From Kosakonia oryziphila (GTDB lineage: Bacteria; Pseudomonadota; Gammaproteobacteria; Enterobacterales; Enterobacteriaceae): a stretch of DNA of 64,000 nucleotides. Every line of letters begins with the position of its first letter. Position 1 is the stretch's first letter. The notes below the pieces were generated by a model. That model had not been told where the DNA came from. It searched no databases and saw nothing but the letters and a program-made list of their open reading frames with translations. The position numbers and the translations under genes were made by a program. This document shows, in pieces, positions 20,211-32,623 of this stretch. The DNA lies in NCBI RefSeq assembly GCF_900094795.1, contig NZ_FMBC01000001.1, forward strand, positions 124,001-188,000, given 5' to 3'.

Positions 20211-21386
20211 ATGCTCTGGTTAATGACGATGGGACGCCGTCTCAACGGTGTTTACGTCGCTTTTATGATCGTTGCGTTTATGATGGGGGTTGCTGGTGCG
20301 GTGCAGGCGCCGACGCTGAGCCTGTTTCTCAGTCGTGAAGTGGGGGCTCAGCCTTTCTGGATTGGGTTGTTTTATACCGTCAACGCGGTAGCTGGGATCC
20401 TGGTCAGCCTGTGGCTGGCAAAACGTTCTGATAACCAGGGCGATCGTCGCAAGCTGATCCTCTTTTGCTGTCTGATGGCGGTGGGTAACGCACTGCTGTT
20501 TGCCTTCAACCGTCACTATCTGACGCTTATCACCTGTGGCGTGCTGCTGGCCTCGCTCGCCAATACCGCAATGCCGCAGCTCTTTGCGCTGGCGCGCGAG
20601 TATGCTGACAGTTCCGCGCGGGAAGTGGTGATGTTCAGTTCGGTGATGCGTGCGCAGCTCTCGCTGGCGTGGGTGATTGGCCCGCCGCTGGCATTTATGC
20701 TAGCACTCAATTACGGTTTTACCGCTATGTTCATCATTGCTGCGGGGCTTTTTGTTATAAGCCTGTTGATGATTGCATTCTGGCTGCCCTCGGTGCCGCG
20801 TGTGGCGCAGCCCACCGTCGCCGTGACGGAAGTGAGCGGCTGGGGCGATAGGAACGTGCGCATGCTGTTTATCGCCTCAACGCTGATGTGGACCTGCAAC
20901 ACCATGTACATCATCGACATGCCACTGTGGATTAGCCAGGAGCTGGGGCTGCCGGATAAACTCGCCGGGATCCTGATGGGTACTGCTGCTGGCCTGGAGA
21001 TCCCGGCGATGATCCTGGCCGGGTATTTTGTTAAACATCTGGGCAAGCGACGGATGATGGTGACAGCCGTCGCCGCAGGTGTGGTGTTTTATCTGGGGCT
21101 GATCTTCTTTCACAGCCAGACAGCGCTGCTGGTGCTGCAATTGTTCAACGCAATCTTTATCGGCATTGTCGCCGGTATCGGTATGCTGTGGTTTCAGGAT
21201 TTAATGCCGGGGCGTGTCGGTTCGGCGACAACGCTGTTTACCAATAGTATTTCAACCGGAGTGATTCTTGCCGGGGTGATTCAGGGCGCGCTGGCGCAAA
21301 GTTTTAGTCACGGGGCGGTGTACGTGGGGATTGCGGTTATTTCCGTGGTGTCGCTGCTGCTGACCAGCCGCGTGAGGGAGGCATAA
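20211..21386 (+). CDS. setA: SetA, sugar efflux transporter
   Basis: A 391-residue major-facilitator-superfamily exporter of sugars and non-metabolisable analogues, co-regulated with SgrS in E. coli. The ATG at 20211 (MLWLMTMGRRLNGVY) follows GGAAAGGA and aligns with the K-12 start; a start 14 codons upstream would lie in the SgrS terminator. Twelve hydrophobic segments are visible. The MFS loop motif appears as WLAKRSDNQGDRRK (about 66-79) and again near GYFVKHLGKRRMM. It sits directly after sgrS, so read-through past that terminator is the likely route of co-induction. A REP element follows. Confidence 0.95.
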   Translation: MLWLMTMGRRLNGVYVAFMIVAFMMGVAGAVQAPTLSLFLSREVGAQPFWIGLFYTVNAVAGILVSLWLAKRSDNQGDRRKLILFCCLMAVGNALLFAFNRHYLTLITCGVLLASLANTAMPQLFALAREYADSSAREVVMFSSVMRAQLSLAWVIGPPLAFMLALNYGFTAMFIIAAGLFVISLLMIAFWLPSVPRVAQPTVAVTEVSGWGDRNVRMLFIASTLMWTCNTMYIIDMPLWISQELGLPDKLAGILMGTAAGLEIPAMILAGYFVKHLGKRRMMVTAVAAGVVFYLGLIFFHSQTALLVLQLFNAIFIGIVAGIGMLWFQDLMPGRVGSATTLFTNSISTGVILAGVIQGALAQSFSHGAVYVGIAVISVVSLLLTSRVREA

Positions 21387-21393
21387 CTTTTTG

Positions 21394-21461
21394 TTTGCCA
21401 GATGTATGGCGGCGATCGCACCGATTTGCTTGCCGGATAAGCGCTAACGCCATCCGGCAAG
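21394..21461. repeat. REP element between setA and leuD
   Basis: A clear palindromic unit, TGCCGGAT..ATCCGGCA (21431-21459), preceded by a degenerate inverted unit (TTTGCCAGATGTATGGCGGCG, from 21393). It lies between the convergent ends of setA and leuD. Confidence 0.8.
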
Positions 21462-21474
21462 GAGTCTGCTTCTG

Positions 21475-22080
21475 TTAGCTCATAAACGCCGGTTGCTTGC
21501 TTTCGTAAGCGGCAATCGCGTCTTCATGCTGAAGCGTCAGGCCAATGCTGTCCAGACCGTTCAGCATGCAGTGGCGGCGGAAGGCATCAATGTTAAAGCT
21601 ATAGGATTTCCCGCCCGCTTTGACCACCTGCTCTTCGAGATCCACCTCAAAGGTCGTACCCGGGTTGTTCTGCACCAGCGTGAACAACGCATCGACATCC
21701 TCTTCGCCCAGCGTTACCGGCAGCAACTGGTTGTTAAAGCTGTTGCCATAGAAGATGTCGGCGAAGCTCGGCGCAATCACCACTTTGAAGCCGTAGTCGG
21801 TCAGCGCCCACGGCGCATGCTCGCGTGAGGAACCGCAGCCAAAGTTTTCGCGTGCCAGCAAAATGGAGGCACCTTTGTATTGCGGAAAGTTCAGCACGAA
21901 CTCCGGGTTCGGCTGCTCGCCTTTATCATCGAGGAAGCGCCAGTCATTAAACAGATGGGCGCCAAAACCAGTACGTGTAACCTTCTGCAGGAACTGTTTC
22001 GGGATAATAGCGTCCGTATCGACGTTGGCGGCATCCAGCGGAACAACCAGGCCGGTGTGTTGGGTAAATTTCTCTGCCAT
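21475..22080 (-). CDS. leuD: LeuD, isopropylmalate isomerase small subunit
   Basis: A 201-residue small subunit of 3-isopropylmalate dehydratase. With LeuC it interconverts 2- and 3-isopropylmalate in leucine synthesis. The aconitase-C-like swivel domain carries [11 protein letters not shown] (about 21-31), [13 protein letters not shown] (about 81-93) and [12 protein letters not shown] (about 110-121), the typical substrate-specificity and interface motifs. Length equals E. coli. It starts 10 bp downstream of leuC and is last in leuLABCD. Confidence 0.97.
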   Translation of the reverse strand: MAEKFTQHTGLVVPLDAANVDTDAIIPKQFLQKVTRTGFGAHLFNDWRFLDDKGEQPNPEFVLNFPQYKGASILLARENFGCGSSREHAPWALTDYGFKVVIAPSFADIFYGNSFNNQLLPVTLGEEDVDALFTLVQNNPGTTFEVDLEEQVVKAGGKSYSFNIDAFRRHCMLNGLDSIGLTLQHEDAIAAYESKQPAFMS

Positions 22081-22090
22081 GGTGAGCTCC

Positions 22091-23488
22091 TTACAGGCTA
22101 CGAATATCGGCGAAATGACCGGTTACCGCCGCAGCGGCAGCCATTGCCGGGCTGACCAGATGCGTGCGTCCGCCGCGGCCCTGACGGCCTTCAAAGTTAC
22201 GGTTACTGGTGGAGGCGCAACGCTCGCCGGGGTTCAGGCGGTCGTTATTCATTGCCAGGCACATAGAGCAGCCAGGCAAACGCCATTCGAAACCGGCTTC
22301 GATAAAGATCTTATCCAGCCCTTCTGCTTCCGCCTGTGCTTTCACCGGACCTGAACCTGGCACCACCAGCGCCTGTACGCCAGGCGCGACTTTGCGGCCT
22401 TTCGCGATCTCCGCAGCGGCGCGTAAATCTTCGATACGCGAGTTTGTGCAGGAACCGATAAACACTTTATCAATCGTCACTTCAGTCAGTGGGACGCCCG
22501 GTTTCAGGCCCATGTAAGCCAGCGCTTTTTCCGCGGAGGCGCGCTCAACCGGATCGGCGAACGATGCCGGATCGGGGATGATATCCGTTACCGAAATCAC
22601 CTGGCCCGGGTTGGTGCCCCAGGTTACCTGCGGCGCGATCTCTTCTGCCTGCAAGGTCACAACGGTGTCGAAAGTTGCCCCTTCGTCGGTGTGCAACGTT
22701 TTCCAGTAAGCGACAGCATCATCAAAATCTTTGCCTTTCGGCGCGTGCAGACGGCCTTTCACGTAGTTAAAGGTGGTGTCGTCCGGTGCGACAAGACCGG
22801 CTTTCGCGCCCATCTCAATCGCCATATTGCACAGCGTCATGCGACCTTCCATGCTCAACGCACGAATTGCATCACCGCAGAATTCCACCACATGACCGGT
22901 GCCGCCTGCGCTACCGGTTTTGCCGATGATCGCTAATACGATATCTTTGGCAGTGATCCCCGGTGCTGCGGTACCCTTCACTTCGATTTTCATGGTCTTA
23001 GCGCGACCCTGTTTCAGTGTCTGCGTTGCCAGAACATGCTCAACTTCCGATGTGCCGATACCGAAGGCCAGCGCGCCAAACGCGCCGTGGGTTGCGGTGT
23101 GCGAATCGCCACAAACAATGGTCATACCCGGCAAGGTGATGCCCTGTTCTGGCCCCATCACGTGGACAATTCCCTGGTACGGGTGATTCAGGTCATACAG
23201 CTCAACGCCGAATTCGTTGCAGTTTTTGATCAATTCCTGCATCTGGATACGCGCCATTTCGCCGGAAGCGTTAATGTCTTTGGTCTGTGTAGAGACGTTA
23301 TGATCCATGGTGGCGAAGGTTTTACCCGGCTGGCGCACCGGACGGTTGTGCGCACGCAGGCCGTCAAACGCCTGCGGTGAGGTCACTTCGTGCACCAGAT
23401 GGCGATCGATATACAGCAATGGGGTTTCGTTTGGCGCTTCATACACAACGTGCGCATCAAACAATTTTTCGTACAAACTCTTAGCCAT
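22091..23488 (-). CDS. leuC: LeuC, isopropylmalate isomerase large subunit
   Basis: A 465-residue aconitase-family large subunit with a [4Fe-4S] cluster. The cluster cysteines are in FIGSCTNSR (about 345-353) and [11 protein letters not shown] (about 404-414). Other family motifs are [29 protein letters not shown] and [13 protein letters not shown]. The end FADIRSL differs from the K-12 end by one residue in length. The gene begins two bases after the leuB stop, giving tight coupling. Confidence 0.97.
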   Translation of the reverse strand: MAKSLYEKLFDAHVVYEAPNETPLLYIDRHLVHEVTSPQAFDGLRAHNRPVRQPGKTFATMDHNVSTQTKDINASGEMARIQMQELIKNCNEFGVELYDLNHPYQGIVHVMGPEQGITLPGMTIVCGDSHTATHGAFGALAFGIGTSEVEHVLATQTLKQGRAKTMKIEVKGTAAPGITAKDIVLAIIGKTGSAGGTGHVVEFCGDAIRALSMEGRMTLCNMAIEMGAKAGLVAPDDTTFNYVKGRLHAPKGKDFDDAVAYWKTLHTDEGATFDTVVTLQAEEIAPQVTWGTNPGQVISVTDIIPDPASFADPVERASAEKALAYMGLKPGVPLTEVTIDKVFIGSCTNSRIEDLRAAAEIAKGRKVAPGVQALVVPGSGPVKAQAEAEGLDKIFIEAGFEWRLPGCSMCLAMNNDRLNPGERCASTSNRNFEGRQGRGGRTHLVSPAMAAAAAVTGHFADIRSL

Positions 23489-23490
23489 GA

Positions 23491-26153
<2,663 letters not shown>

Positions 26154-26193
26154 GGTTTAGATCCTTGTTATCTGAGGTCGCCTCGCTACGAGC

Positions 26194-26224
26194 ATAAAAA
26201 AACCCGCGCCAAGGCGCGGGTTTT
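26194..26224 (-). terminator. Attenuator terminator of the leu operon
   Basis: Between leuL and leuA, the minus strand reads AAAACCCGCGCC TTGG CGCGGGTTTTTTTATG: a GC-rich stem (CCCGCGCC/GGCGCGGG) followed by seven T residues. This is the expected termination hairpin, used when leucine-tRNA is plentiful and leuL is translated without stalling. Confidence 0.93.
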
Positions 26225-26245
26225 CTGTCTTAACTGGCAGACAAT

Positions 26246-26332
26246 TCAATTCTGAATGTCGTCCACCGGTCTACCGCGCACAAGAGATGCGTTTAGTAGT
26301 AGTAGACCAGCAAAACCGACGTTACGAATCAT
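26246..26332 (-). CDS. leuL: LeuL, leu operon leader peptide
   Basis: A 28-residue leader, MIRNVGFAGLLLLNASLVRG then RPVDDIQN, with four consecutive Leu codons all CTA, the rarely used kind that makes ribosome stalling sensitive to leucyl-tRNA supply. The start ATG is the complement of 26330-26332, preceded by GGAGC. The K-12 leader is also 28 residues with a LLLLNAS core; the ends differ. It is followed by the attenuator hairpin. Confidence 0.93.
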   Translation of the reverse strand: MIRNVGFAGLLLLNASLVRGRPVDDIQN

Positions 26333-26365
26333 GAATCAAGCTCCAGGAAAAACGTTATGCTTTTA

Positions 26366-26394
26366 GTGGTACTGGATACGCTAGTTAAAGTCAA
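26366..26394 (-). promoter_or_regulatory. Probable leuLABCD promoter
   Basis: On the minus strand TTGACT (26389-26394) is followed after 17 bp by TACCAC (26366-26371), 34 bp before the leuL start. The -10 is a poor match. Position and the flanking TATCCAGTA resemble the K-12 leu promoter. Confidence 0.55.
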
Positions 26395-26794
26395 CCCCTG
26401 CTACTGAAAACCATCTTCAGAACAGGTAAATTGTATGGCCGCTTTTCAGTTAATTATCCTGTTCCCTGGAATGAAATGCGTATTTCGTGCGAATCGCTAT
26501 TGGGTATTTTTTAATAGACGGCTACTAGTTTTAAGGTAAATTATACAGAACAACCCTTTTACGCTTTGCGTTATGGGATGGACGGCTGTTATCTTTATCA
26601 CCCGATGAGTTTCTGAATGTTTGATAAAGTAAAAATATATTAATTCTTTATTGATTATAGTATTATTTATCGTCACGTCACCCATTTGGAAAATTAAAAG
26701 TTCCTAATTTTTCACGCTATGCTTCTATTAATGCTATAGGCATGATAAATCATCTTTCTGAATATTATTATTACACAGTCAAGGGAGTTTTATC
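26395..26794. other. AT-rich control region between leuL and leuO, no gene
   Basis: About 400 bp of A/T-rich sequence (ATTATTTATCG, TAATTCTTTATTGATTATAG and similar runs) between divergent leuLABCD and leuO. In E. coli this gap is silenced by H-NS and mediates coupling of the leu and leuO promoters. Its base composition is clearly lower in G+C than the neighbouring genes. No convincing reading frame was found. Confidence 0.7.
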
Positions 26795-27757
26795 ATGACG
26801 ACGGATTGCAATGTTTCTGGGGAATCTATTGGCAACCATGAGATTGTCGAGGTGGGTAAACCACAGTTGCGTTCAGTAGATCTTAATTTGCTTACCGTTT
26901 TTGATGTGGTGATGCAGGAACAAAACATTACCCGTGCGGCGCATGTGCTGGGAATGTCACAACCCGCTGTGAGTAATGCCGTTGCGCGGCTTAAAATCAT
27001 GTTTAACGACGAGCTTTTTATCCGCTATGGACGTGGAATTCAACCCACTGCGCGTTCATATCAACTGTTTGGTTCAATCCGTCAGGCATTACAGTTGGTA
27101 CAAAATGAGTTGCCCGGTCCGGGATTTGATCCACGGAGCAGTGAACGTGCATTTAATCTTTGCGTATGCTGTCCGCTGGATAACCTCTTAACGTCAATTA
27201 TTTACAATAGTGTTGAAAAGACTGCACCTAATATTAATCTGGTGTTTAAAACAGGCCTTAATCACAGTACAGAGCATCAATTGCGTTACCAGGAAATTGA
27301 ATTTGTGATCGGCTACGAAGAATTTCACCGTCCTGAATTCTCTTGCGTTCCATTATTTAAAGACGAAATGGTACTGGTAACCAGTAAAGAACATCCACGC
27401 ACTGAGAACCTTGTTACCGAAGCCAGTATATTCAATGAACAACATGCTGTGGTCTTGCTGGACCATTATGCTTCCTTTAGTGAGCCCTGGTATGATACGG
27501 CGGAAAAGAAGAGCCGTATTGCCTATCAAGGGATGGCCGTCACCAGCGTATTAAACATTGTCGCGCAAACGCATTTGGTGACGATTGCGCCGCGTTGGTT
27601 GGTTGAACGCTTTGCTCTTGGCCTACCTTTGCAGGTATTGCCTTTACCGCTGATGCTTAATACACGTACTTGTTATCTCTCATGGCATGAAGCGGCAGGC
27701 CGCGATAAAGGCCATCAGTGGATGGAAGAGCTACTGATCTCAGTTTGTACTCTGTAA
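26795..27757 (+). CDS. leuO: LeuO, LysR-type global regulator (diverged form)
   Basis: A 320-residue LysR-type regulator. In E. coli and Salmonella LeuO antagonises H-NS silencing and controls leu, cas, bgl and other genes. The ATG at 26795 follows AAGGGAG. The winged-HTH (about 22-85: [44 protein letters not shown]) is nearly identical to K-12. The effector-binding domain (about 110-310) differs at many positions, for example [15 protein letters not shown] and [12 protein letters not shown], and the N-terminus before VGKPQLR is different and longer. By eye identity to K-12 LeuO is near 75 percent, well below leuA or ilvI next to it. The ends [17 protein letters not shown] are conserved, so this is the orthologue by position and sequence. 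Confidence 0.93.
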   Translation: MTTDCNVSGESIGNHEIVEVGKPQLRSVDLNLLTVFDVVMQEQNITRAAHVLGMSQPAVSNAVARLKIMFNDELFIRYGRGIQPTARSYQLFGSIRQALQLVQNELPGPGFDPRSSERAFNLCVCCPLDNLLTSIIYNSVEKTAPNINLVFKTGLNHSTEHQLRYQEIEFVIGYEEFHRPEFSCVPLFKDEMVLVTSKEHPRTENLVTEASIFNEQHAVVLLDHYASFSEPWYDTAEKKSRIAYQGMAVTSVLNIVAQTHLVTIAPRWLVERFALGLPLQVLPLPLMLNTRTCYLSWHEAAGRDKGHQWMEELLISVCTL

Positions 27758-27765
27758 TGTGGTGA

Positions 27766-27800
27766 CAGAATAGGCCGGCTTGGTTATCCGGTTTATTCTG
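27766..27800 (+). terminator. Hairpin after leuO
   Basis: CAGAATA-GG-CCGG (27766-27778) pairs with CCGG-TT-TATTCTG (27788-27800) through a 13-bp stem with two possible G-U pairs. It starts eight bases after the leuO stop but has no T-run. Confidence 0.45.
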
Positions 27801-28141
27801 CTTAATCATGCATTAGCAGTATTTTATTTCAATTTTGGTCGTCAGCGCCTTCCCGCATGGTGCTAAAAATGCATGATTTTCTGTACAACCTGCCATTTGG
27901 ATGATGAATGGTCATCGTCTTTCCTTATCACAGAGGTTTCCACCAAATCTGATGCTCTCGCGTTGTTTTTCCTCTTTTGTATGCCGTTGACGTCAGTGGT
28001 TTGCTAATTGCCTGCCAGATTTTGAGCGGTTATGGTAACTGCCATTCATAATCAGAATTCAGGGTTTCCTGCTCTGAACAGAGCGACAGAGTGGAAATGA
28101 GTTCCGCCGTCAGTCGACAAATATAAGCCTGGAGGCAAAGC
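27801..28141 (+). promoter_or_regulatory. ilvIH upstream region, no gene
   Basis: A 341-bp non-coding stretch before ilvI. In E. coli the same place holds the ilvIH promoter and several Lrp-binding sites. I see A/T-rich patches consistent with Lrp binding but cannot define single sites. It ends with the ribosome-binding site GGAGG (28131-28135) for ilvI. Confidence 0.5.
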
Positions 28142-29866
28142 ATGGAGATGTTGTCTGGAGCCGAGATGGTCGTCCGATCGCTTATCGATCAAGGCGTAAA
28201 GAAAGTATTCGGCTACCCAGGAGGTGCAGTCCTGGATATCTACGATGCCCTGCATACTGTTGGCGGTATTGAACATGTATTGGTACGTCATGAGCAGGCG
28301 GCGGTGCATATGGCCGATGGGCTGGCGCGGGCAACGGGTGAGGTTGGAGTGGTACTGGTCACGTCTGGCCCTGGTGCGACGAATGCGATCACGGGTATCG
28401 CTACCGCTTATATGGATTCCATCCCACTGGTGGTGCTTTCCGGGCAGGTTGCAACATCGCTGATTGGTTATGACGCGTTTCAGGAATGCGACATGGTGGG
28501 GATTTCCCGTCCGGTGGTGAAGCATAGTTTCCTGGTCAAACAAACCGAAGACATTCCCGGTGTATTAAAGAAAGCATTCTGGCTGGCTGCCAGTGGGCGT
28601 CCGGGGCCGGTGGTGGTGGATCTGCCGAAAGATATTATGAACCCGGCCAACAAGCTGCCCTATTTCTGGCCGGAATCGGTCAGCATGCGATCTTATAACC
28701 CGACGACGCAGGGGCACAAAGGCCAAATCAAGCGTGCTTTGCAAACACTGGTGTCGGCGAAGAGGCCGGTGGTTTACGTGGGAGGCGGTGCGATTAACTC
28801 CGCATGCGAAACTCAGTTGCGCCAATTGGCTGAAAAACTGAATTTGCCCGTGGTCTCGTCCTTAATGGGGTTGGGCGCGTTTCCGGCGTCGCATCGACAG
28901 GCGCTGGGTATGCTGGGCATGCACGGCACTTATGAAGCCAATATGACGATGCACCATTCCGATGTTATTTTCGCGGTTGGCGTGCGTTTTGACGATCGCA
29001 CCACCAATAACCTGGCGAAGTACTGTCCGGATGCGACGGTCCTGCATATCGATATAGACCCCACTTCCATTTCCAAAACCGTACAGGCGGATGTGCCAAT
29101 TGTCGGCGACGCGCGGCTGGTTCTGGAACAAATGCTTGAGCTGCTGGAGCAGGAAGAGCAGCCACAGCTGCTGGATGATATCCGTGACTGGTGGTTGCGC
29201 ATTGAACAGTGGCGCGCACGTCAGTGCCTGAAATATGACACCCAGAGTGAAAAGATCAAACCGCAGGCCGTCATTGAAGCTATCTGGCGTCTGACGAATG
29301 GCGATGCTTACGTTACTTCTGATGTTGGCCAGCATCAGATGTTTGCCGCGCTATACTACCGTTTTGATAAACCGCGTCGCTGGATCAACTCCGGCGGGCT
29401 GGGCACTATGGGTTTTGGCTTGCCCGCCGCGCTCGGTGTGAAGATGGCGTTGCCCGAGGAGACGGTTGTCTGCGTGACCGGCGATGGCAGTATCCAGATG
29501 AATATTCAGGAACTTTCCACGGCGTTGCAGTATGAGCTGCCGGTGCTGGTATTGAACCTCAATAACCGCTATCTGGGGATGGTGAAACAGTGGCAGGACA
29601 TGATCTATTCTGGCCGCCATTCACAATCTTATATGGAGTCGTTGCCTGATTTTGCGCGCCTGGCGGAAGCTTACGGCCATGTGGGAATTCGTATTACGCG
29701 TCCGGATGAGCTGGAGGCGAAGCTGGCGGAAGCTCTGGAGCAGGTGAAAAACAATCGCCTGGTGTTTGTTGATGTTACCGTTGATGGTAGTGAACACGTT
29801 TATCCGATGCAGATCCGCGGTGGCGGCATGGATGAGATGTGGTTAAGCAAAACGGAGAGAACCTGA
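28142..29866 (+). CDS. ilvI: IlvI, acetolactate synthase III large subunit
   Basis: A 574-residue TPP- and FAD-dependent acetohydroxyacid synthase catalytic subunit, the first common step of valine, leucine and isoleucine synthesis. The catalytic Glu is in [13 protein letters not shown] (about residue 47-51). The FAD region and the TPP-binding motif [15 protein letters not shown] (about 440-454, ending near NNRYLGM) are intact. Length matches E. coli IlvI. It is followed after two bases by the regulatory subunit gene ilvH. Confidence 0.98.
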   Translation: MEMLSGAEMVVRSLIDQGVKKVFGYPGGAVLDIYDALHTVGGIEHVLVRHEQAAVHMADGLARATGEVGVVLVTSGPGATNAITGIATAYMDSIPLVVLSGQVATSLIGYDAFQECDMVGISRPVVKHSFLVKQTEDIPGVLKKAFWLAASGRPGPVVVDLPKDIMNPANKLPYFWPESVSMRSYNPTTQGHKGQIKRALQTLVSAKRPVVYVGGGAINSACETQLRQLAEKLNLPVVSSLMGLGAFPASHRQALGMLGMHGTYEANMTMHHSDVIFAVGVRFDDRTTNNLAKYCPDATVLHIDIDPTSISKTVQADVPIVGDARLVLEQMLELLEQEEQPQLLDDIRDWWLRIEQWRARQCLKYDTQSEKIKPQAVIEAIWRLTNGDAYVTSDVGQHQMFAALYYRFDKPRRWINSGGLGTMGFGLPAALGVKMALPEETVVCVTGDGSIQMNIQELSTALQYELPVLVLNLNNRYLGMVKQWQDMIYSGRHSQSYMESLPDFARLAEAYGHVGIRITRPDELEAKLAEALEQVKNNRLVFVDVTVDGSEHVYPMQIRGGGMDEMWLSKTERT

Positions 29867-29868
29867 TT

Positions 29869-30360
29869 ATGCGCCGGATACTGTCTGTACTACTGGAAAA
29901 TGAATCGGGCGCGTTATCGCGCGTGATTGGTCTGTTCTCTCAGCGCGGTTACAACATAGAAAGCCTGACCGTTGCGCCGACTGACGATCCCACCTTATCG
30001 CGGATGACGATCCAGACTGTCGGCGATCAAAAAGTTCTCGAGCAGATCGAAAAGCAACTGCACAAACTGGTTGATGTATTACGCGTAAACGAGCTGGGGC
30101 AGGGGGCATATGTTGAACGTGAAATCATGTTGGTGAAAATTCAGGCCAGCGGTTATGGTCGCGAAGAGGTGAAACGTAATGCCGAGATTTTCCGCGGACA
30201 GATCATTGACGTTACGCCGTCCATTTACACAGTTCAGCTCGCGGGTACCAGTGACAAACTGGATGCGTTTTTAGCCACGATTCGTGATGTGGCGAAAATT
30301 GTTGAAGTTGCGCGCTCCGGCGTGGTGGGGTTATCGCGCGGCGACAAAATCATGCGCTGA
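29869..30360 (+). CDS. ilvH: IlvH, acetolactate synthase III regulatory subunit
   Basis: A 163-residue ACT-domain subunit that activates IlvI and gives valine feedback inhibition. The start is the ATG at 29869 ([19 protein letters not shown]), two bases after the ilvI stop; an in-frame start ten codons earlier lies within ilvI. The valine-site residues Asn11, Gly14 and Asn29 are present, so feedback sensitivity is expected. N-terminal ACT domain 1-76, C-terminal ACT-like domain about 85-163. Confidence 0.97.
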   Translation: MRRILSVLLENESGALSRVIGLFSQRGYNIESLTVAPTDDPTLSRMTIQTVGDQKVLEQIEKQLHKLVDVLRVNELGQGAYVEREIMLVKIQASGYGREEVKRNAEIFRGQIIDVTPSIYTVQLAGTSDKLDAFLATIRDVAKIVEVARSGVVGLSRGDKIMR

Positions 30361-30388
30361 AAAGAATAATTTTCCATATTTTTTACTG

Positions 30389-30417
30389 GCCCGGTGTTCT
30401 ACGCTGGGCTTTTTTTT
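30389..30417 (+). terminator. ilvIH terminator
   Basis: GCCCGGTGT and ACGCTGGGC form an imperfect stem around TCT, followed by eight T residues (30410-30417). It is 29 bp past the ilvH stop. Confidence 0.75.
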
Positions 30418-30540
30418 GCGAAATTTGCCGGAACCAGAGATGAAAGCGGTTGCCGGAGTGAGTATTCTGCGCTTAGATGTTAAGGATTTTAACCTATATC
30501 CCTAAAAAGGTTATGGAGTACATTAATTTAAGGGGCAATT

Positions 30541-31545
30541 GTGAAACTGGATGAAATCGCCCGGCTAGCCGGCGTCTCACGAACCACGGCAAGCTACGTC
30601 ATTAATGGTAAGGCGAAGCAGTATCGTGTCAGCGACAAAACCGTTGAGAAAGTCATGGCGGTTGTTCGTGAGCATAACTACCACCCAAATGCGGTGGCGG
30701 CTGGCCTGCGCGCAGGACGCACACGTTCGATTGGGCTGGTGATCCCGGATCTTGAAAACACGAGCTACACCCGCATTGCCAATTATCTGGAGCGCCAGGC
30801 TCGCCAGCGCGGCTATCAGTTACTGATCGCCTGTTCGGAAGATCAACCTGATAATGAAATGCGCTGTATCGAGCACCTGTTGCAGCGGCAGGTGGACGCT
30901 ATTATTGTCTCCACCTCATTACCGCCAGAGCATCCGTTTTATCAGCGCTGGGCCAATGATTCCTTCCCGATTGTCGCGCTTGATCGCGCGCTGGACCGTG
31001 AACACTTCACCAGTGTTGTTGGTGCCGATCAGGATGATTCGGAGATGCTGGCCGCAGAACTCCGTAAGTTTCCGGCGGAGCGCGTGCTTTATCTTGGAGC
31101 GTTACCGGAGCTATCTGTCAGTTTCCTGCGCGAGCAGGGCTTTCGTACCGCGTGGAAAGATGATCCGCGTGAAGTGCAATATCTCTATGCCAATAGCTAC
31201 GAGCGTGAAGCCGCTGCTCAGCTATTTGATAAATGGCTGGAAACCAATCCTATGCCGCAGGCGATGTTTATAACGTCGTTTGCGTTATTGCAGGGTGTAC
31301 TTGACGTTACGTTACGTCGCGACGGTAAATTGCCGTCGGATCTGGCGATCGCGACTTTTGGCGATCACGAACTACTCGATTTCTTACAATGCCCGGTTCT
31401 GGCAGTGGCGCAGCGTCATCGCGATGTTGCGGAGCGGGTTCTGGAAATTGTGTTGGCAAGCCTCGACGAACCGCGTAAGCCGAAACCAGGTCTTAGCCGT
31501 ATCCGGCGTAATCTTTACCGTCGCGGGATATTAAGTCGCGTATAA
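30541..31545 (+). CDS. cra: Cra (FruR), catabolite repressor/activator
   Basis: A 334-residue LacI/GalR-family regulator of carbon flux, inactivated in E. coli by fructose phosphates. The GTG start at 30541 ([20 protein letters not shown]) matches E. coli and follows AAGGGG. The HTH and hinge span 1-60, including the LacI-family hinge pattern [14 protein letters not shown]; the periplasmic-binding-protein-like effector domain covers about 61-330. A few substitutions relative to K-12 are scattered in the effector domain. The leader has only remnants of the fruL frame described in E. coli. Confidence 0.97.
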   Translation: MKLDEIARLAGVSRTTASYVINGKAKQYRVSDKTVEKVMAVVREHNYHPNAVAAGLRAGRTRSIGLVIPDLENTSYTRIANYLERQARQRGYQLLIACSEDQPDNEMRCIEHLLQRQVDAIIVSTSLPPEHPFYQRWANDSFPIVALDRALDREHFTSVVGADQDDSEMLAAELRKFPAERVLYLGALPELSVSFLREQGFRTAWKDDPREVQYLYANSYEREAAAQLFDKWLETNPMPQAMFITSFALLQGVLDVTLRRDGKLPSDLAIATFGDHELLDFLQCPVLAVAQRHRDVAERVLEIVLASLDEPRKPKPGLSRIRRNLYRRGILSRV

Positions 31546-31553
31546 GTTCAGCT

Positions 31554-31578
31554 AAAGGCAGCGTAAGCTGCCTTTTTT
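31554..31578 (+). terminator. cra terminator
   Basis: Perfect stem AAAGGCAGC (31554-31562) with GCTGCCTTT (31567-31575), loop GTAA, running into six T residues (31573-31578). It begins eight bases after the cra stop. Confidence 0.92.
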
Positions 31579-32074
31579 GTTTGTTATCTTACCTTTAATC
31601 AAATTATTCCCTGCTGGCTTCTAAGATAAATCCTTAATTTTTATACGGGACGTATAAAGTTAATTCCAGTGGCTTTTTTAAATAGCGTTTTAAAAGGATA
31701 TTTTTAAAGCAGCAATTATGATTTCTGTCTTAAATTGTTACATCTCAGAAAAGTATCGCCTTTCTCCTATTAGCACACGTTATGAGTGTAGGGCTATTTC
31801 CTGGTGATTCGGCCGTTGCGCTCCGTATGAAGGGATGCAACTGGTGCTGTTCAGTTGGGGTGATATGTCTTAAAATGCCGCCCGCGTCGCAAACTGACAC
31901 TTTATATTTCGCACGCAGGAAGCAAATGGTTTTAAACGCGGATACGCATATTCTGTTTTTTTTCTTGCAAATATTCATGACGTTAATTTGCCTCGTAAGT
32001 TGAGCACTAATTCACCTTTGCAGATATTCGCTGCAAATAAGAGATCTTTTGTTCTGGTTAGCCTTTGTGCTGGC
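31579..32074. other. Non-coding gap between cra and the dcw promoter
   Basis: About 500 bp. The first 170 bp is A/T-rich (TTTTAAAAGG, TTTTTAAAGC runs); the middle is of normal composition. A small hairpin, TTTGCAG/CTGCAAA, is at 32017-32037. Short frames on both strands lack ribosome-binding sites or recognisable sequence. E. coli also has a gap of roughly this size here. Confidence 0.6.
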
Positions 32075-32104
32075 TTGACAAGCTTTTCCTCCGCTCCGTA
32101 AACT
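32075..32104 (+). promoter_or_regulatory. Pmra, main promoter of the division and cell-wall cluster
   Basis: TTGACA (32075-32080) and TAAACT (32099-32104) with an 18-bp spacer. A perfect -35, 61 bp upstream of mraZ, at the position of E. coli Pmra, which supplies transcription of the dcw genes up to ftsW and beyond. Confidence 0.85.
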
Positions 32105-32111
32105 CCCTTGG

Positions 32112-32136
32112 TGGGGATTTGTGGGATAAAGTGGTG
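32112..32136 (+). promoter_or_regulatory. MraZ operator (three TGGGN-type repeats)
   Basis: TGGGG (32112), TGGGA (32122) and TGGTG (32132), each 10 bp apart with 5-bp spacers, just downstream of the Pmra -10. This is the repeat arrangement bound by MraZ for autorepression in E. coli. Confidence 0.85.
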
Positions 32137-32164
32137 AAAATGGTCACTTGGGGGTGAATCGGAC

Positions 32165-32623
32165 ATGTTCCGTGGCGCGACGTTAGTCAATCTCGACAGC
32201 AAAGGGCGGTTAGCCGTTCCGACCCGTTATCGGGATTTGCTGCTGGAGAATGCCTCTGGTCAGATGGTATGTACCATCGACATTCGCCATTCATGCCTGC
32301 TGCTTTATCCCCTTCCTGAATGGGAAATTATTGAGCAAAAACTGGCGCGCCTGTCGAGCATGAACCCGCTTGAGCGACGCGTACAACGTTTATTGCTGGG
32401 GCATGCCAGCGAGTGCCAGATGGATAGCGCCGGGCGTTTATTGATTTCGCCTGTTTTACGGCAGCATGCCGGGCTAACCAAAGAAGTGATGCTGGTCGGG
32501 CAGTTCAATAAATTTGAGCTGTGGGATGAAACGACCTGGTATCAACAGGTCAAGGAAGATATCGACGCTGAGCAATCGGGTTCTGAAGCACTTTCAGATC
32601 GGTTGCAGGATTTGTCTCTGTAA
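32165..32623 (+). CDS. mraZ: MraZ, transcriptional repressor of the dcw cluster
   Basis: A 152-residue AbrB-fold DNA-binding protein with two tandem SpoVT/AbrB half-repeats (about 5-52 and 81-124; [20 protein letters not shown] and [20 protein letters not shown] each carry the conserved DxxGR). It assembles into a ring and represses its own operon. Length equals E. coli MraZ. It is first in the cluster; its TAA stop overlaps the rsmH ATG by one base. Confidence 0.97.
   Translation: MFRGATLVNLDSKGRLAVPTRYRDLLLENASGQMVCTIDIRHSCLLLYPLPEWEIIEQKLARLSSMNPLERRVQRLLLGHASECQMDSAGRLLISPVLRQHAGLTKEVMLVGQFNKFELWDETTWYQQVKEDIDAEQSGSEALSDRLQDLSL

Noticed and set aside
26497-26685. A 62-codon frame in the leuL-leuO gap
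   Set aside because: It lies in AT-rich control DNA with no ribosome-binding site and no similarity I recognise.
31745-32003. Overlapping short frames on both strands in the cra-mraZ gap
   Set aside because: Neither has a convincing ribosome-binding site or codon pattern, and the region is non-coding in E. coli.
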